DNA of 64,000 nucleotides from Caulobacterales bacterium (GTDB taxonomy: Bacteria > Pseudomonadota > Alphaproteobacteria > Caulobacterales > Caulobacteraceae), in assembly GCA_017302105.1 (NCBI GenBank), contig JAFLCS010000002.1, positions 251,001 to 315,000 on the forward strand, given 5' to 3'. Numbering within the stretch: the stretch's first letter is position 1; each line of letters begins with the position of its first letter. The notes under the pieces are model-generated. The model was not told where the DNA came from. It did no database searches and saw only the letters and a list, made by a program, of their open reading frames with translations. Of the stretch, positions 37,649 to 46,376 are shown in pieces. The position numbers and the translations under genes were made by a program.

Positions 37649-37987
37649 TCAGGGCGTCGGCTTCACGGCGTCGACGATGGTGCCGACGACCTCCCAATCT
37701 CGGTGGTCGATCTGGGCGTTCTGAAATCGCAGGGTCTGGAACCCCTGTGAGGTCAGCCATGCGTCCCGGACGGAATCGCGCTCGGCATCATGGAACGGCC
37801 CGTCCGCCTCGATGATCAGCCGATGCCGCAGACATAAGAAGTCCACGACATAGGGCCCGACGACGACCTGACGACGGAACTTCAAACCCTCCAGGCGCCG
37901 GTCGCGCAGAATCGTCCAGAGCTTGCGCTCCATCACCGTCGGCTCGCGGCGCATCCGCTTGGCAAGCTTGTTCAGGCGTTGATCCAT
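37649..37987 (-). CDS. DUF559-family endonuclease-like protein
   Basis: The 112-residue protein has the DUF559 (Vsr/PD-(D/E)XK-like) pattern: RREPTVMERKLWTILRDRR, LEGLKFRRQVVVGPYVVDFL and HRLIIEADGPFHDAE, then RDAWLTSQGFQTLRFQN. The E, D and ExD residues match the very-short-patch-repair nuclease core. Cellular roles of this family are poorly known. The stop lies in the repeat-associated sequence next to the palindromic element, suggesting the two travel together. Confidence 0.9.
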   Translation of the reverse strand: MDQRLNKLAKRMRREPTVMERKLWTILRDRRLEGLKFRRQVVVGPYVVDFLCLRHRLIIEADGPFHDAERDSVRDAWLTSQGFQTLRFQNAQIDHRDWEVVGTIVDAVKPTP

Positions 37988-38000
37988 CTAAGAACCATAC

Positions 38001-38091
38001 CCTTGTCCCGCAGCCATCGAGAAGGATCAGGCGTTCGGCTTCATGGCTCATTCGTCATTTCGGCTTTGCGTCGCACGTGCTTCTCCCCCAC
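38001..38091. repeat. Degenerate copies of the repeat/DUF559 junction
   Basis: 38001-38048 resembles the junction at 37626-37669 (hairpin, GAGAAGGATCAGG, then a stretch matching the DUF559 3' codons; on the minus strand it would end AMKPNA-stop against AVKPTP-stop). 38049-38091 resembles 37592-37635 (TCATCCGTCACTTCGGCTTT and the hairpin arm). Both are decayed, with scattered changes. Confidence 0.6.
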
Positions 38092-38115
38092 GCCCGGAAC
38101 GACTACCTGTCAGCC

Positions 38116-38475
38116 ATGCGTTCCCCCAAAGACCCCATCGCCGAGATGCTGGAGGCCTGTCCGTTTCTACGCGCTGCGCTCGGGCGGGCTTTGGACGAGC
38201 CGCCGACGGTGGTGATGGGCGCGGTGGCTCGATTGTTACGCGAGGGTGCGCTGACGCCGGAGCAGCAGGCGCGGATTTTCGCCTATTGGAACACCTGGGC
38301 CGAGCGGGCAGACGAGCGGGAGCTGGATCTGCTGGCCACCGGCGCGCTGGAGACCTTCAACGATGATGCAGCGTCCCAGCAACTGGCCCGCGCCCTTCTG
38401 ACCGGCAAGGCGCTCGACCTGCTGGAGGATATGCGCTCGGGATGGGGGCAACCCGACTATGGTCCGGGCGACTGA
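38116..38475 (+). CDS. Hypothetical soluble protein
   Basis: The 119-residue, mostly helical acidic protein begins MRSPKDPIAEMLEACPFLRA and includes PPTVVMGAVARLLREGALTP, YWNTWAERADERELDLLATG and LARALLTGKALDLLEDMRSG. No signal peptide, membrane segment or known motif is seen. The ATG at 38116 is preferred; the frame runs further upstream into decayed repeat sequence. It precedes argC on the same strand by 58 bp. Confidence 0.6.
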   Translation: MRSPKDPIAEMLEACPFLRAALGRALDEPPTVVMGAVARLLREGALTPEQQARIFAYWNTWAERADERELDLLATGALETFNDDAASQQLARALLTGKALDLLEDMRSGWGQPDYGPGD

Positions 38476-38533
38476 GCCGGCGCGCGAGGTCGCAGAGCCT
38501 TGAGTTTCGCGGGATGACGGCTAGGACACCGCC

Positions 38534-39469
38534 ATGACCCTCCCTACGATCTTTATCGACGGCGAAGCTGGCACCACGGGCTTGCAGATCCGCGACCGGC
38601 TGATTGGCCGCAGCGACCTGAATCTGGTCTCCATCGACCCGGCGCGCCGTAAGGACCCGACGGCGCGGGCCGAGCTGCTGAACGCCGCCGACCTCGTGAT
38701 CCTGTGCCTGCCCGACGAGGCGGCCAAGGACGCGGTCGCGATGATCGCCAACGACACGACGCGCGTGGTCGACGCCTCGACAGCGTACCGGGTCGACCCG
38801 GCCTGGACCTATGGCTTCGCCGAGATGTCGAAGGGCCAGCGCGCCGCCATCGCCGGCTCGACGCGGGTGTCCAATCCCGGCTGCTATCCGACCGGCTTCA
38901 TCGGCCTGGTGCGGCCGCTGGTTCAGGCCGGGATCGTGCCGGCGGACTGGCCGGTGACGGTCAACGCCGTCTCGGGCTATTCGGGCGGCGGCAAGGCCAT
39001 GATCGCCGACTACGAACAAGGCCGGGGCGGGCCGTTCCGCGCCTATGGCCTGACGCAGAAGCACAAGCACGTCCCCGAGATGATGGCCCATACCGGCTTG
39101 ACCGGGCGTCCGCTGTTCGCCCCGGCCGTCGGGGCCTATGCGCAAGGGATGCTGGTCGAGGTTCCGCTGCAGCTGTGGGCCTTGCCGGGCGCGCCGTCGG
39201 TGGGCGACATCCATGCGGCCCTCACGGACGCCTACGCCGGCGAGCGCTTCGTCTCGGTTGCGTCGCTGCAGGAAAGCCAGGCCCTGAGCGGCCTTCTGCC
39301 TGAGGGCCTGAACGGAACCAACCAGATGCGCCTGTTCGTGTTCGGCGATCCCGATGGCGACCAGGCTCGGCTGCTCGCCCAGCTCGACAATCTGGGCAAG
39401 GGCGCCTCGGGCGCAGCGGTCCAGAACCTGAACCTGATGCTCGGTCTGGACGAGGGCGCGGGGCTCTAG
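38534..39469 (+). CDS. argC: N-acetyl-gamma-glutamyl-phosphate reductase (type 2)
   Basis: ArgC reduces N-acetylglutamyl phosphate to the semialdehyde in arginine synthesis. The 311-residue protein is the short type-2 form: IFIDGEAGTTGLQIRDRL, the catalytic Cys in STRVSNPGCYPTGFIGLVRP, and the His motif HKHVPEMMAHTGL. The stop overlaps the convergent GH10 gene by 4 bp. No other arginine gene lies nearby. Confidence 0.95.
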   Translation: MTLPTIFIDGEAGTTGLQIRDRLIGRSDLNLVSIDPARRKDPTARAELLNAADLVILCLPDEAAKDAVAMIANDTTRVVDASTAYRVDPAWTYGFAEMSKGQRAAIAGSTRVSNPGCYPTGFIGLVRPLVQAGIVPADWPVTVNAVSGYSGGGKAMIADYEQGRGGPFRAYGLTQKHKHVPEMMAHTGLTGRPLFAPAVGAYAQGMLVEVPLQLWALPGAPSVGDIHAALTDAYAGERFVSVASLQESQALSGLLPEGLNGTNQMRLFVFGDPDGDQARLLAQLDNLGKGASGAAVQNLNLMLGLDEGAGL

Positions 39470-40554
39470 CCGCTCAGGGCCTCAGCCACAGCCCAGAACA
39501 CCGGCTTAGGCCGCCCGGCATCATCGAACAGCAGCGGCCGATCGTTCGGATCTCCGCCCCAGTCGGAGCGGCGCAGCCAGGATTCGGCGTCGCGCACGCC
39601 CCAGACGGTAAAGGCGTACTGCTGGGCCGCGGGCAGGGCGGTGAAGGCCGCGATGGCCTCTTCATACAGCCGGATCTGCGCCGCTTCGCGCTCGCGCTGG
39701 CCCCCCCGGAACACGCCGTCTGGAACCAGGGAGCAGTCGAACTCCGACACATGGACCGGCAGGCCCAGGCTGGCGATGTCGCGCATGGCTTCGCTCAGGG
39801 CGCCGCGCGGCAGATCGACCGAGACATGGCACTGGGTGCCGATGCCGCCGATCGGCACGCCCCGGCTCATCATTCGCTCGACCAGATTGAGGAAGGTCCG
39901 CCGCTTGGTCGGATTGCTTTCCAGATTGTAGTCGTTGGTGAACAGGATGGCGTCCGGATCGGCCTGCCGCGCCTGTTCAAACGCCCGGATGAAATGGCCG
40001 TCCTGACCCAGGTTTCGGCTCCACAGGGACTCGCGCAGCTGCGAGCCTTCATCCGTCACCGGCTCATTGACGACGTCCCACGCCCGCACCCGTCCGGCGT
40101 AGCGCCCGGCGACCTCGGAGATATAGCCGTCAATGGCGGCCTCAAAGCCGCGCCGCGACCCGTCCAGCCGCTCGAACCAGGCCGGGGTGTCGGCGTACCA
40201 GATCAGCGTATGTCCGTGCAGAGCCTGATCATTGGCCCGGCAGAAGCCCGCCAGCCGGTCCGCCCCTTCGAAACGGAGGCGACCGTCCGCCTGGACGATG
40301 TATTCCATCTTCATCTCAAAGCCGGCGTTGACCTGATCGAAGTGCCGCCGGGCGAGATCGGCGATGACCGGCGTTTGCAGCTCTGTCGAGATAAGCTGGG
40401 TCCCGAACGGAAAGTCGGCAAGGTCGCGCAAGATCGGGACAGGGCCGCCGGGAGCCGCCTCGGCGGCGGCGGCGGCGGCGGCGGCGTCGAGCCGGCGGTC
40501 GCACGCCGCCAGGGCGACTGTCGAGGCCAGCAGGCTGCGGCGGCTGATCCTCAT
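39466..40554 (-). CDS. Glycoside hydrolase family 10 (endo-1,4-beta-xylanase-like)
   Basis: The 362-residue precursor has a leader with RR and lipobox-like end (MRISRRSLLASTVALAAC), an alanine run, then the GH10 barrel: LHGHTLIWYADTPAWFE, the acid/base Glu in AWDVVNEPVTDEG, FTNDYNLE, GIGTQCHV, and the nucleophile in LPVHVSEFDCSLV. It should cut xylan-type beta-1,4 linkages at the cell surface or periplasm. The ATG overlaps the upstream glycosyltransferase stop (ATGA). The alanine run comes from a 26-nt GGC repeat at 40461-40486. Confidence 0.92.
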   Translation of the reverse strand: MRISRRSLLASTVALAACDRRLDAAAAAAAAEAAPGGPVPILRDLADFPFGTQLISTELQTPVIADLARRHFDQVNAGFEMKMEYIVQADGRLRFEGADRLAGFCRANDQALHGHTLIWYADTPAWFERLDGSRRGFEAAIDGYISEVAGRYAGRVRAWDVVNEPVTDEGSQLRESLWSRNLGQDGHFIRAFEQARQADPDAILFTNDYNLESNPTKRRTFLNLVERMMSRGVPIGGIGTQCHVSVDLPRGALSEAMRDIASLGLPVHVSEFDCSLVPDGVFRGGQREREAAQIRLYEEAIAAFTALPAAQQYAFTVWGVRDAESWLRRSDWGGDPNDRPLLFDDAGRPKPVFWAVAEALSG

Positions 40555-41348
40555 CGAGCCGGCTCGGGCAGGGCCGGATCTGTTGGCTGTCGCCCCTGGA
40601 TGACGGCGCGCGTGGCCAGTTCGGCGAACAACAGGGCACAGCGTGCATAGCGAAGGCCCAGGCGTTTCGGCTGGCTGAAGAGACGCCAGGACCATTCCAG
40701 TCCACTGACCTGCATCCAGCGCGGCGCGCGTGACACCTCGCCGGCGATGAAATCCAGGGACGCCCCGACGCCGAGGAAGCCGACGCTCGGGCACCGCTGG
40801 CGCAGCGCATCGGCCAGAAGTTCCTGTTTGGGGGCTCCGAGACAGAGGAGGCAAAGGCGTGCGTCAGAGGCATTGATCCGTGCGGCCAGGCCGGCGATGT
40901 CGAATTCGTCGGCCAGCCCATTGTCGTCGCCAGGAACCATCGGGGTTTCGGCCCCGGCGATCCTTAGGCCCGGGTAGGAGCCGACGAGAATCGACAGGGC
41001 GCGGCCCTGGGCGTCCGGGCCGGGGCCGACGACATAGACCGATACCCCGCGCCGGGCGGCCTCGGCCATCAGCGGCTCAACCAGATCCGCGCCGGTCGTC
41101 CGCTCCACCCCGGACGCCTGGCGGCGGGCCAGCCAGACGATGGGGGCACCATCGGCACTGACCAGTCCGGCTGAGGCATAGGCTCGGCGAAAGGCGGCGC
41201 TGGCGCGCAGCTTGACCAGATGATCGAGGTTCAGCGTGAACAGGCTGAAGCCTTCCCCGCGCTCGGACCGGTCGATGGCGGTCGTCACCGCAGAGGACGG
41301 GGTCGGCAGGTTGATGCGGATACCTTCGATGACGGGTGGGTTGGCCAA
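40551..41348 (-). CDS. WecG/TagA/CpsF-family glycosyltransferase
   Basis: The 265-residue protein belongs to the family that adds N-acetylmannosamine(uronic acid) or related sugars to lipid-linked glycans. Typical blocks are LFTLNLDHLVKLRASAAFRR, VSADGAPIVWLARRQ, LCLLCLGAPKQELLADALRQ, GVGASLDFIAGEVSRAPRWM and GLEWSWRLFSQPKRLGLRY. I place the start at a TTG (41348) 8 bp after GGAG; a TTG at 41384 is possible. It is coupled to the GH10 gene. It suggests export of a surface polysaccharide. Confidence 0.88.
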   Translation of the reverse strand: MANPPVIEGIRINLPTPSSAVTTAIDRSERGEGFSLFTLNLDHLVKLRASAAFRRAYASAGLVSADGAPIVWLARRQASGVERTTGADLVEPLMAEAARRGVSVYVVGPGPDAQGRALSILVGSYPGLRIAGAETPMVPGDDNGLADEFDIAGLAARINASDARLCLLCLGAPKQELLADALRQRCPSVGFLGVGASLDFIAGEVSRAPRWMQVSGLEWSWRLFSQPKRLGLRYARCALLFAELATRAVIQGRQPTDPALPEPAR

Positions 41349-41462
41349 GAGAGGGACTCCAGATTTCCCGACCAACGTGCCCAAACTTGCTTGAAGTCAG
41401 ATGAATCGCCCTGGAACCTGGCCTTAAGGCTTGTCTGGCAGGCTTCGTGCACGGAGCTCACC

Positions 41463-42593
41463 ATGACCCAAGCCTCATCAAACTATGTGCCTGGACTGGA
41501 CGGGCTCAGGGCCCTGTCTGTGACCGTTGTGATGATGGCTCACGTCGGTTTCAGCTGGTTGTTGCCGGCGGGGCTCGGGGTGACGACCTTCTTCTTTATC
41601 TCCGGCTATCTGATCACCCTGCTGCTCTGGCAGGAGCGGGATCGGTTCGCCCAGGTGGATATGCCGCGCTTCTACGGCCGGCGGTTTCTCAGGTTGATGC
41701 CCGAGCTCGTGGCTTTTGTCGCTGTGGCTGGACTGGTTATGGGGCCGTTGCTCAGCCAGCCGCTGCCGCCGCTCCAGGCCCTGGCAAACCTGAGCTACTG
41801 GACGAATTACTATAATATTTTCAATATCGGAGGCGCGTGCGAGTCCTGTGCGGTGACGGGGCACCTGTGGTCGCTGGCGGTCGAAGAGCACTTCTATCTC
41901 ATCATGCCGGCGGCGCTGGTGCTGGTGGGATTTGTCCCGCGCCGCATGGCGGTCCTGTTCCTGTTTGTCATCGTGGCCTGCCTGGCCTGGCGGACCATCG
42001 CGGTCACGGTCCTGGGGCTGGGGGCTGATTACACCTATGAGGCCACCGAAACGCGACTGGATTCGATCGCCTGGGGCTGTCTCGCCGCCGTGATCCAGCG
42101 GTCGGCTCCGCGGGTCATGGCCGTCATTCAGCGCCGGGCCTGGACCAGCTTCCTGATCGGCGGCGCGCTTCTGGGTGGGTCACTGGTCTGGCGCGATCCG
42201 GTTTTCCGCGAAACCCTGCGTTATTCGATCCAGGGCTTGGCCCTGATGATGCTGGTCTTGCCGCTGATCAATGTGGCACGGCTGGGCTGGGTCGTCCGTA
42301 TCCTGGAATGGCCTGTGTTCCGGTGGATGGGGCGTCGCTCCTATGGGGCCTATCTCTGGCATATGGCGGCCATCACCTTCGTCGGCCTGGCCATGGGGGT
42401 GACCGGGCCGTTGGAAACGGCGGGAATACGCGAGCAGCTGATTGCCCTGCCTTTTGTCCTCGTGCTTGGCTGGCTGATGGCTGAAGCCAGCTATCGCTGG
42501 ATTTTCATGCCGGCTCAGCGGCTCAAGCCGTATCTCCTGCCTCGCAAGGACTCGCTGGCGACCACGACGGGTGAAGAGGGCGCGCCGGCCTGA
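41463..42593 (+). CDS. Membrane acyltransferase (acyltransferase 3/OafA family)
   Basis: The 376-residue protein opens with the family signature MTQASSNYVPGLDGLRALSV and VVMMAHVGFSWL with the conserved His, then FFFISGYLITLLLWQERDRF, FYGRRFLRLMPELV, SLAVEEHFYLIMPAALVL and about ten membrane segments. These enzymes O-acylate surface polysaccharides or lipids. It lies divergent from the WecG-type gene, so both may modify one surface glycan; that is inference. Confidence 0.92.
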   Translation: MTQASSNYVPGLDGLRALSVTVVMMAHVGFSWLLPAGLGVTTFFFISGYLITLLLWQERDRFAQVDMPRFYGRRFLRLMPELVAFVAVAGLVMGPLLSQPLPPLQALANLSYWTNYYNIFNIGGACESCAVTGHLWSLAVEEHFYLIMPAALVLVGFVPRRMAVLFLFVIVACLAWRTIAVTVLGLGADYTYEATETRLDSIAWGCLAAVIQRSAPRVMAVIQRRAWTSFLIGGALLGGSLVWRDPVFRETLRYSIQGLALMMLVLPLINVARLGWVVRILEWPVFRWMGRRSYGAYLWHMAAITFVGLAMGVTGPLETAGIREQLIALPFVLVLGWLMAEASYRWIFMPAQRLKPYLLPRKDSLATTTGEEGAPA

Positions 42594-42707
42594 CCTACCG
42601 CCCCTCGGCGTTTGCAATCGACGGTCGGGCGCAATAGGACCGTGACGAAGACGGGGAGCCGCTTTGGCGGATGGAACCCCCGCCCAGCACCACAGGAGCC
42701 ATGCCTG

Positions 42708-44030
42708 ATGTCGGTCCAGACGCCTTCGGCGGCGGGGGAAGAACTCCACTATCTGTCGGGCTTCGGCGCGGCGTTCGAAACCGAGGCGGTGGCCGGCGCG
42801 CTACCAGTCGGTCGCAACTCGCCGCAGCAGCCGGCCTTCGGCCTCTATGCCGAGCAGTTGTCGGGATCGGCCTTCACCGCGCCGCGCCTCGAGAATCGGA
42901 GGTCCTGGCTCTACCGGCTGCGGCCGAGTGCCCAGCATGGAGCCTTTCAACCCTATGGCGGAGCCCCCCAGTGGCGTTCGGGTCCGTTCGACGAGGTGCC
43001 TCCCAGCCCGAACCGGATGCGCTGGTCGCCGCTTGATTGGCCGAGCCGTCCCACCGACTTCATCGACGGGATGACGACCTATGCCGGGTCAGGCGATCCG
43101 TCGGCCCAGTCCGGGATCGCGGCCCACATCTATGTGGCCAATGCCGACATGGTCGGGCGGGCCTTCTATAATGCTGACGGCGAAATGCTCATCCTGCCCC
43201 AGGATGGGCGGCTGGACGTCTGGACCGAGTTCGGTCGGCTGCAGGTGGCACCAGGCGAGCTGCTTCTCATGCCGCGTGGCGTGCGGTTCCGGGTTTCGTT
43301 GCCGGACGGTCAGGCCCGCGGCTATGTCTGCGAGAACTATGGGGCCCACTTCCGCTTGCCGGAGCGTGGTCCGATCGGTTCGAACAGCATGGCGTCCGAG
43401 CGCGACTTCCTGGCTCCGGTCGCGGCCTATGAGGACCGTGATGAGCCGACGGAAGTCATCCAGAAATTCCTCGGCGGTTTCTGGTCGACCACCTTCGATC
43501 ATTCGCCCTTCGATGTGGTGGCCTGGCATGGCACCCTGACGCCGTTCAAATACGACATCGCGCGCTTTGCGACGGTCGGCTCGATCAGTATTGATCATCC
43601 TGATCCGTCGATCTTCACGGTCCTGACCAGCCCGACCGATTCACCCGGCACCGCCAACTGCGACTTCGCCATCTTCCCGCCGCGCTGGATGGTCGCTGAG
43701 GACACCTTCCGTCCCCCCTGGTTCCACCGCAATGTGATGAGCGAGTTCATGGGCCTGATCCATGGCGAGTATGACGCCAAGGAGGGCGGCGGCTTTGATC
43801 CGGGCGGGGCGTCGTTGCACAATTGCATGAGCGGGCATGGACCGGACCAGGCGACCTATGAACGGGCGACCACGGTCGAATTGAAGCCGCACAAGATCGA
43901 CAAGACCCTGGCCTTCATGTTCGAGAGCCGCTTCGTATTCCGGCCCACGCGGTGGGCGGTCGAAACGCCGGCGATGCAGCTCGACTACGATGAGGTCTGG
44001 ACCGGATTTGCCAAAGGATCGCCCAAGTGA
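42708..44030 (+). CDS. hmgA: Homogentisate 1,2-dioxygenase
   Basis: HmgA opens the ring of homogentisate in Tyr/Phe breakdown with a mononuclear Fe(II). The 440-residue protein has [20 protein letters not shown], the iron-binding [14 protein letters not shown] segment and [11 protein letters not shown]. The ATG at 42708 is chosen; AGGAG lies 10 bp before, and the ATG at 42701 is out of frame. The stop overlaps the next start (GTG at 44027). Confidence 0.96.
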   Translation: MSVQTPSAAGEELHYLSGFGAAFETEAVAGALPVGRNSPQQPAFGLYAEQLSGSAFTAPRLENRRSWLYRLRPSAQHGAFQPYGGAPQWRSGPFDEVPPSPNRMRWSPLDWPSRPTDFIDGMTTYAGSGDPSAQSGIAAHIYVANADMVGRAFYNADGEMLILPQDGRLDVWTEFGRLQVAPGELLLMPRGVRFRVSLPDGQARGYVCENYGAHFRLPERGPIGSNSMASERDFLAPVAAYEDRDEPTEVIQKFLGGFWSTTFDHSPFDVVAWHGTLTPFKYDIARFATVGSISIDHPDPSIFTVLTSPTDSPGTANCDFAIFPPRWMVAEDTFRPPWFHRNVMSEFMGLIHGEYDAKEGGGFDPGGASLHNCMSGHGPDQATYERATTVELKPHKIDKTLAFMFESRFVFRPTRWAVETPAMQLDYDEVWTGFAKGSPK

Positions 44031-45034
44031 AGCTCGCCTCGCTCAAGTCCGGCCGTGACGGTCGCCTCGTCGTCGTCTCCAACGATCTGGCCTGGTACAC
44101 GGACGCCTTCCTGATCGCCCCGACCTTGCAGGCGGCGCTGGATGACTGGGACCGGTGCGAGCCGCAGCTGCGCGCCCTGGCCGAAAGCCTCGAGCATGAC
44201 GCGGTGCCGCGTGGTCGCTTCCATGAGCGTCAGGCGGCAGCGCCGCTGCCGCGTGCCTATCAGTGGGCCGATGGCTCGGCCTATGTGAACCACGTCGAGC
44301 TGGTGCGGAAGGCCCGTGGGGCCGAAATGCCCGAGACCTTCTGGACAGATCCGCTGATGTATCAGGGGGGGTCGGACGGGATGCTGTCGCCGCGCGATCC
44401 GATTCCGTTGGCTGACGAGGCCTGGGGCTGTGATCTGGAGGCCGAGATCGTGGTCGTTACCGGCGACGTGCCGCAAGGCGTATCCCGCGAAGCGGCGCTG
44501 GGCCACATTCGACTGGTCGGCCTGGTCAATGACGTGTCCCTGCGCAACCTCATCCCGGCGGAGCTGGCCAAGGGCTTCGGCTTCGTCCAATCCAAGCCGG
44601 CATCGGCGCTGTCGCCTGTGCTGGTAACGCCGGATGCGTTGGGGGATCGCTGGCAGGACGGCAAGCTCAGCGGCGAACTGTTGGTCCAGATCAACAACCA
44701 GGCCTTCGGCAAGGCCGACGCCGGCGTCGACATGACTTTCGACTTCGGCACGCTGATCGCACACCTGGCCAAGACCCGCAGTCTGGGTGCAGGGTCGGTG
44801 ATCGGCTCGGGCACGGTGTCGAACAAGGACCGGGACGGCGGTCCTGGCAAGCCAGTCAGCGAGGGTGGCCTCGGCTATTCCTGCATCGCTGAGGTACGCA
44901 TGGTCGAAACGATCCAGGCCGGCAAGCCGTCGACGGGCTTCCTCAAATGGGGTGACACCGTGCGCATCGAAATGCTCGACGACAAGCATCACTCCATCTT
45001 CGGCACCATCGAACAGACGGTGGAGAAGGTCTAA
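44027..45034 (+). CDS. Fumarylacetoacetate hydrolase family protein
   Basis: The 335-residue protein is a fumarylacetoacetase-type hydrolase that should split the product of the homogentisate pathway into fumarate and acetoacetate. It has [20 protein letters not shown], the metal site around [40 protein letters not shown] and [24 protein letters not shown] start overlaps the hmgA stop. The maleylacetoacetate isomerase gene is not in the window. Confidence 0.93.
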   Translation: MKLASLKSGRDGRLVVVSNDLAWYTDAFLIAPTLQAALDDWDRCEPQLRALAESLEHDAVPRGRFHERQAAAPLPRAYQWADGSAYVNHVELVRKARGAEMPETFWTDPLMYQGGSDGMLSPRDPIPLADEAWGCDLEAEIVVVTGDVPQGVSREAALGHIRLVGLVNDVSLRNLIPAELAKGFGFVQSKPASALSPVLVTPDALGDRWQDGKLSGELLVQINNQAFGKADAGVDMTFDFGTLIAHLAKTRSLGAGSVIGSGTVSNKDRDGGPGKPVSEGGLGYSCIAEVRMVETIQAGKPSTGFLKWGDTVRIEMLDDKHHSIFGTIEQTVEKV

Positions 45035-45041
45035 GGATTCG

Positions 45042-45359
45042 ATGCTGGCCCTGGCGATCTCACTGGCTCTGATCGCCACCCACCCGGGCGGGACCGACAG
45101 TGAGGGGTGTCATCGCGAACGCGCCACGGGCCAGCGGCACTGTCATGGTGGAGGCCGAGCCACGCCCGGTCGACCGCGGCCCGAATCGTCGCAAAGGGCG
45201 GTTCCGGACGCCGGTCGCGACCGGACGGCACCGACCCGCGCCTTTCCCAACTGCACGGCCGCTCGTGCCGCCGGCCGCGCGCCGCTGCGTCGGGGTGAGC
45301 CTGGCTATGGGCCACATCTGGACAGGGACAATGACGGAATCGCCTGCGAATCCCGCTGA
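45042..45359 (+). CDS. Small secreted excalibur-domain protein
   Basis: The 105-residue precursor has a short hydrophobic leader (MLALAISLALIATHPGG), a Cys/His motif (GCHRERATGQRHCH), a basic linker and a C-terminal excalibur calcium-binding motif: AFPNCTAARAAGRAPLRRGE then DRDNDGIACES. Excalibur domains pair two Cys with a DxDxDGxxCE loop. It starts 7 bp after the fumarylacetoacetase-like gene and its start sits well after the previous frame. The function is unknown. Confidence 0.85.
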   Translation: MLALAISLALIATHPGGTDSEGCHRERATGQRHCHGGGRATPGRPRPESSQRAVPDAGRDRTAPTRAFPNCTAARAAGRAPLRRGEPGYGPHLDRDNDGIACESR

Positions 45360-45401
45360 CGGCGTTCAACTGAAGCCGGGCCAAGGTCGCTGATCAAGGG
45401 A

Positions 45402-45475
45402 TGGAGGCCTGGCCCGGACTCGAACCGGGGTACACGGATTTGCAGTCCGCTGCGTAACCACTCCGCCACCAGGCC
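45402..45475 (-). tRNA. tRNA-Cys (anticodon GCA)
   Basis: The minus strand has a GGCCTGG/CCAGGCC acceptor, GGACTGCAAATCC anticodon arm (anticodon GCA), a GGTTCGAGTCC T-arm, and an encoded 3' CCA. The 74-nt length is normal. Confidence 0.97.
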
Positions 45476-45612
45476 GTGTCGGGAGCCCCATATAGGGAGC
45501 GCTTCGCTAACAGATCGCCAATCAGGCCGCAACGCCCCCGACGCCGATTGCCCGAAAAGCCGCTGCGACCTATAAGCGCCTTCAAATTTCGCCCTTGTCT
45601 GGAGCCTTTCCC

Positions 45613-46245
45613 ATGGATCTTGTTTCGGCCCGTAAGGCCATGGTCGACAGTCAGGTCCGCACCTCCGACGTCACCGACATCGCGATCCACAAGGCGATGC
45701 TGGAAACGCGACGCGAAGATTTCTGTGCACCGGACCGGGCGTTTGCCGCCTACGCAGATGCCGTTGTGCCGATCATCGACGGCCGCTTCCTGATGCAGGC
45801 ACGCGAGGTCGGCAAACTGATGCAGGCGCTGCGTCCCCTGCCTGGGGAGCGGGCCCTGGCCCTGGCGGCACCCTATGCGGCGGCCCTGATGGCCCGCATG
45901 GGTTTGCAGGTCGTGGCCCAGGAGTCCGACGGTACGGTCGCCGCCCTGGTTGCTGATGGACTATCCGATGCCGGGGCCGAGCTGGTCGTGGCCGATCTGG
46001 CGACTCCGGCCGGGTCTGACTGGGACATCATCATCAGCGAGGGTGCGGTCGGGGCGGTCCCGGACGCCTGGCTGAAAGCCATGAAGCCCGGCGGACGCCT
46101 CGCTGTGGTGGAGCGCGACGGGCCGGTGGGACACGCGCGCCTTTTCGTCAAGGCGGCATCCGGAGTTGTCTCGAGCCGTGACCTCTTCGATGCGACGCCG
46201 CCGCTGCTGGCAAGTTTCGAGAAAAGACCTACATTCTCGCTCTAG
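45613..46245 (+). CDS. PCMT-like (protein-L-isoaspartate O-methyltransferase family) protein
   Basis: The 210-residue protein shows PCMT-family architecture: ARKAMVDSQVRTSDVTDIAI near the start (compare MVDSQLR), HKAMLETRREDFCAPDRAF, and a C-terminal DWDIIISEGAVGAVPDAWL plus MKPGGRLAVV. The glycine-rich SAM motif I expected near residue 80 is replaced by ALALAAPYAAALMARMG, so methyltransferase activity is doubtful. GGAG lies 9 bp before the ATG. It precedes tolC, an arrangement common in alphaproteobacteria. Confidence 0.82.
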   Translation: MDLVSARKAMVDSQVRTSDVTDIAIHKAMLETRREDFCAPDRAFAAYADAVVPIIDGRFLMQAREVGKLMQALRPLPGERALALAAPYAAALMARMGLQVVAQESDGTVAALVADGLSDAGAELVVADLATPAGSDWDIIISEGAVGAVPDAWLKAMKPGGRLAVVERDGPVGHARLFVKAASGVVSSRDLFDATPPLLASFEKRPTFSL

Positions 46246-46376
46246 TCCCAATCGACGCGACCAGATCGCACGTCGGGGACGTGAAAAAACCTTAACTGGC
46301 TTGTCGACGCTGTTCTGCGATCAAGGCTAAGCTGGAAGCCAACTTGGGCGGCCACGCCGCAAAAAGGATTGTCTTG

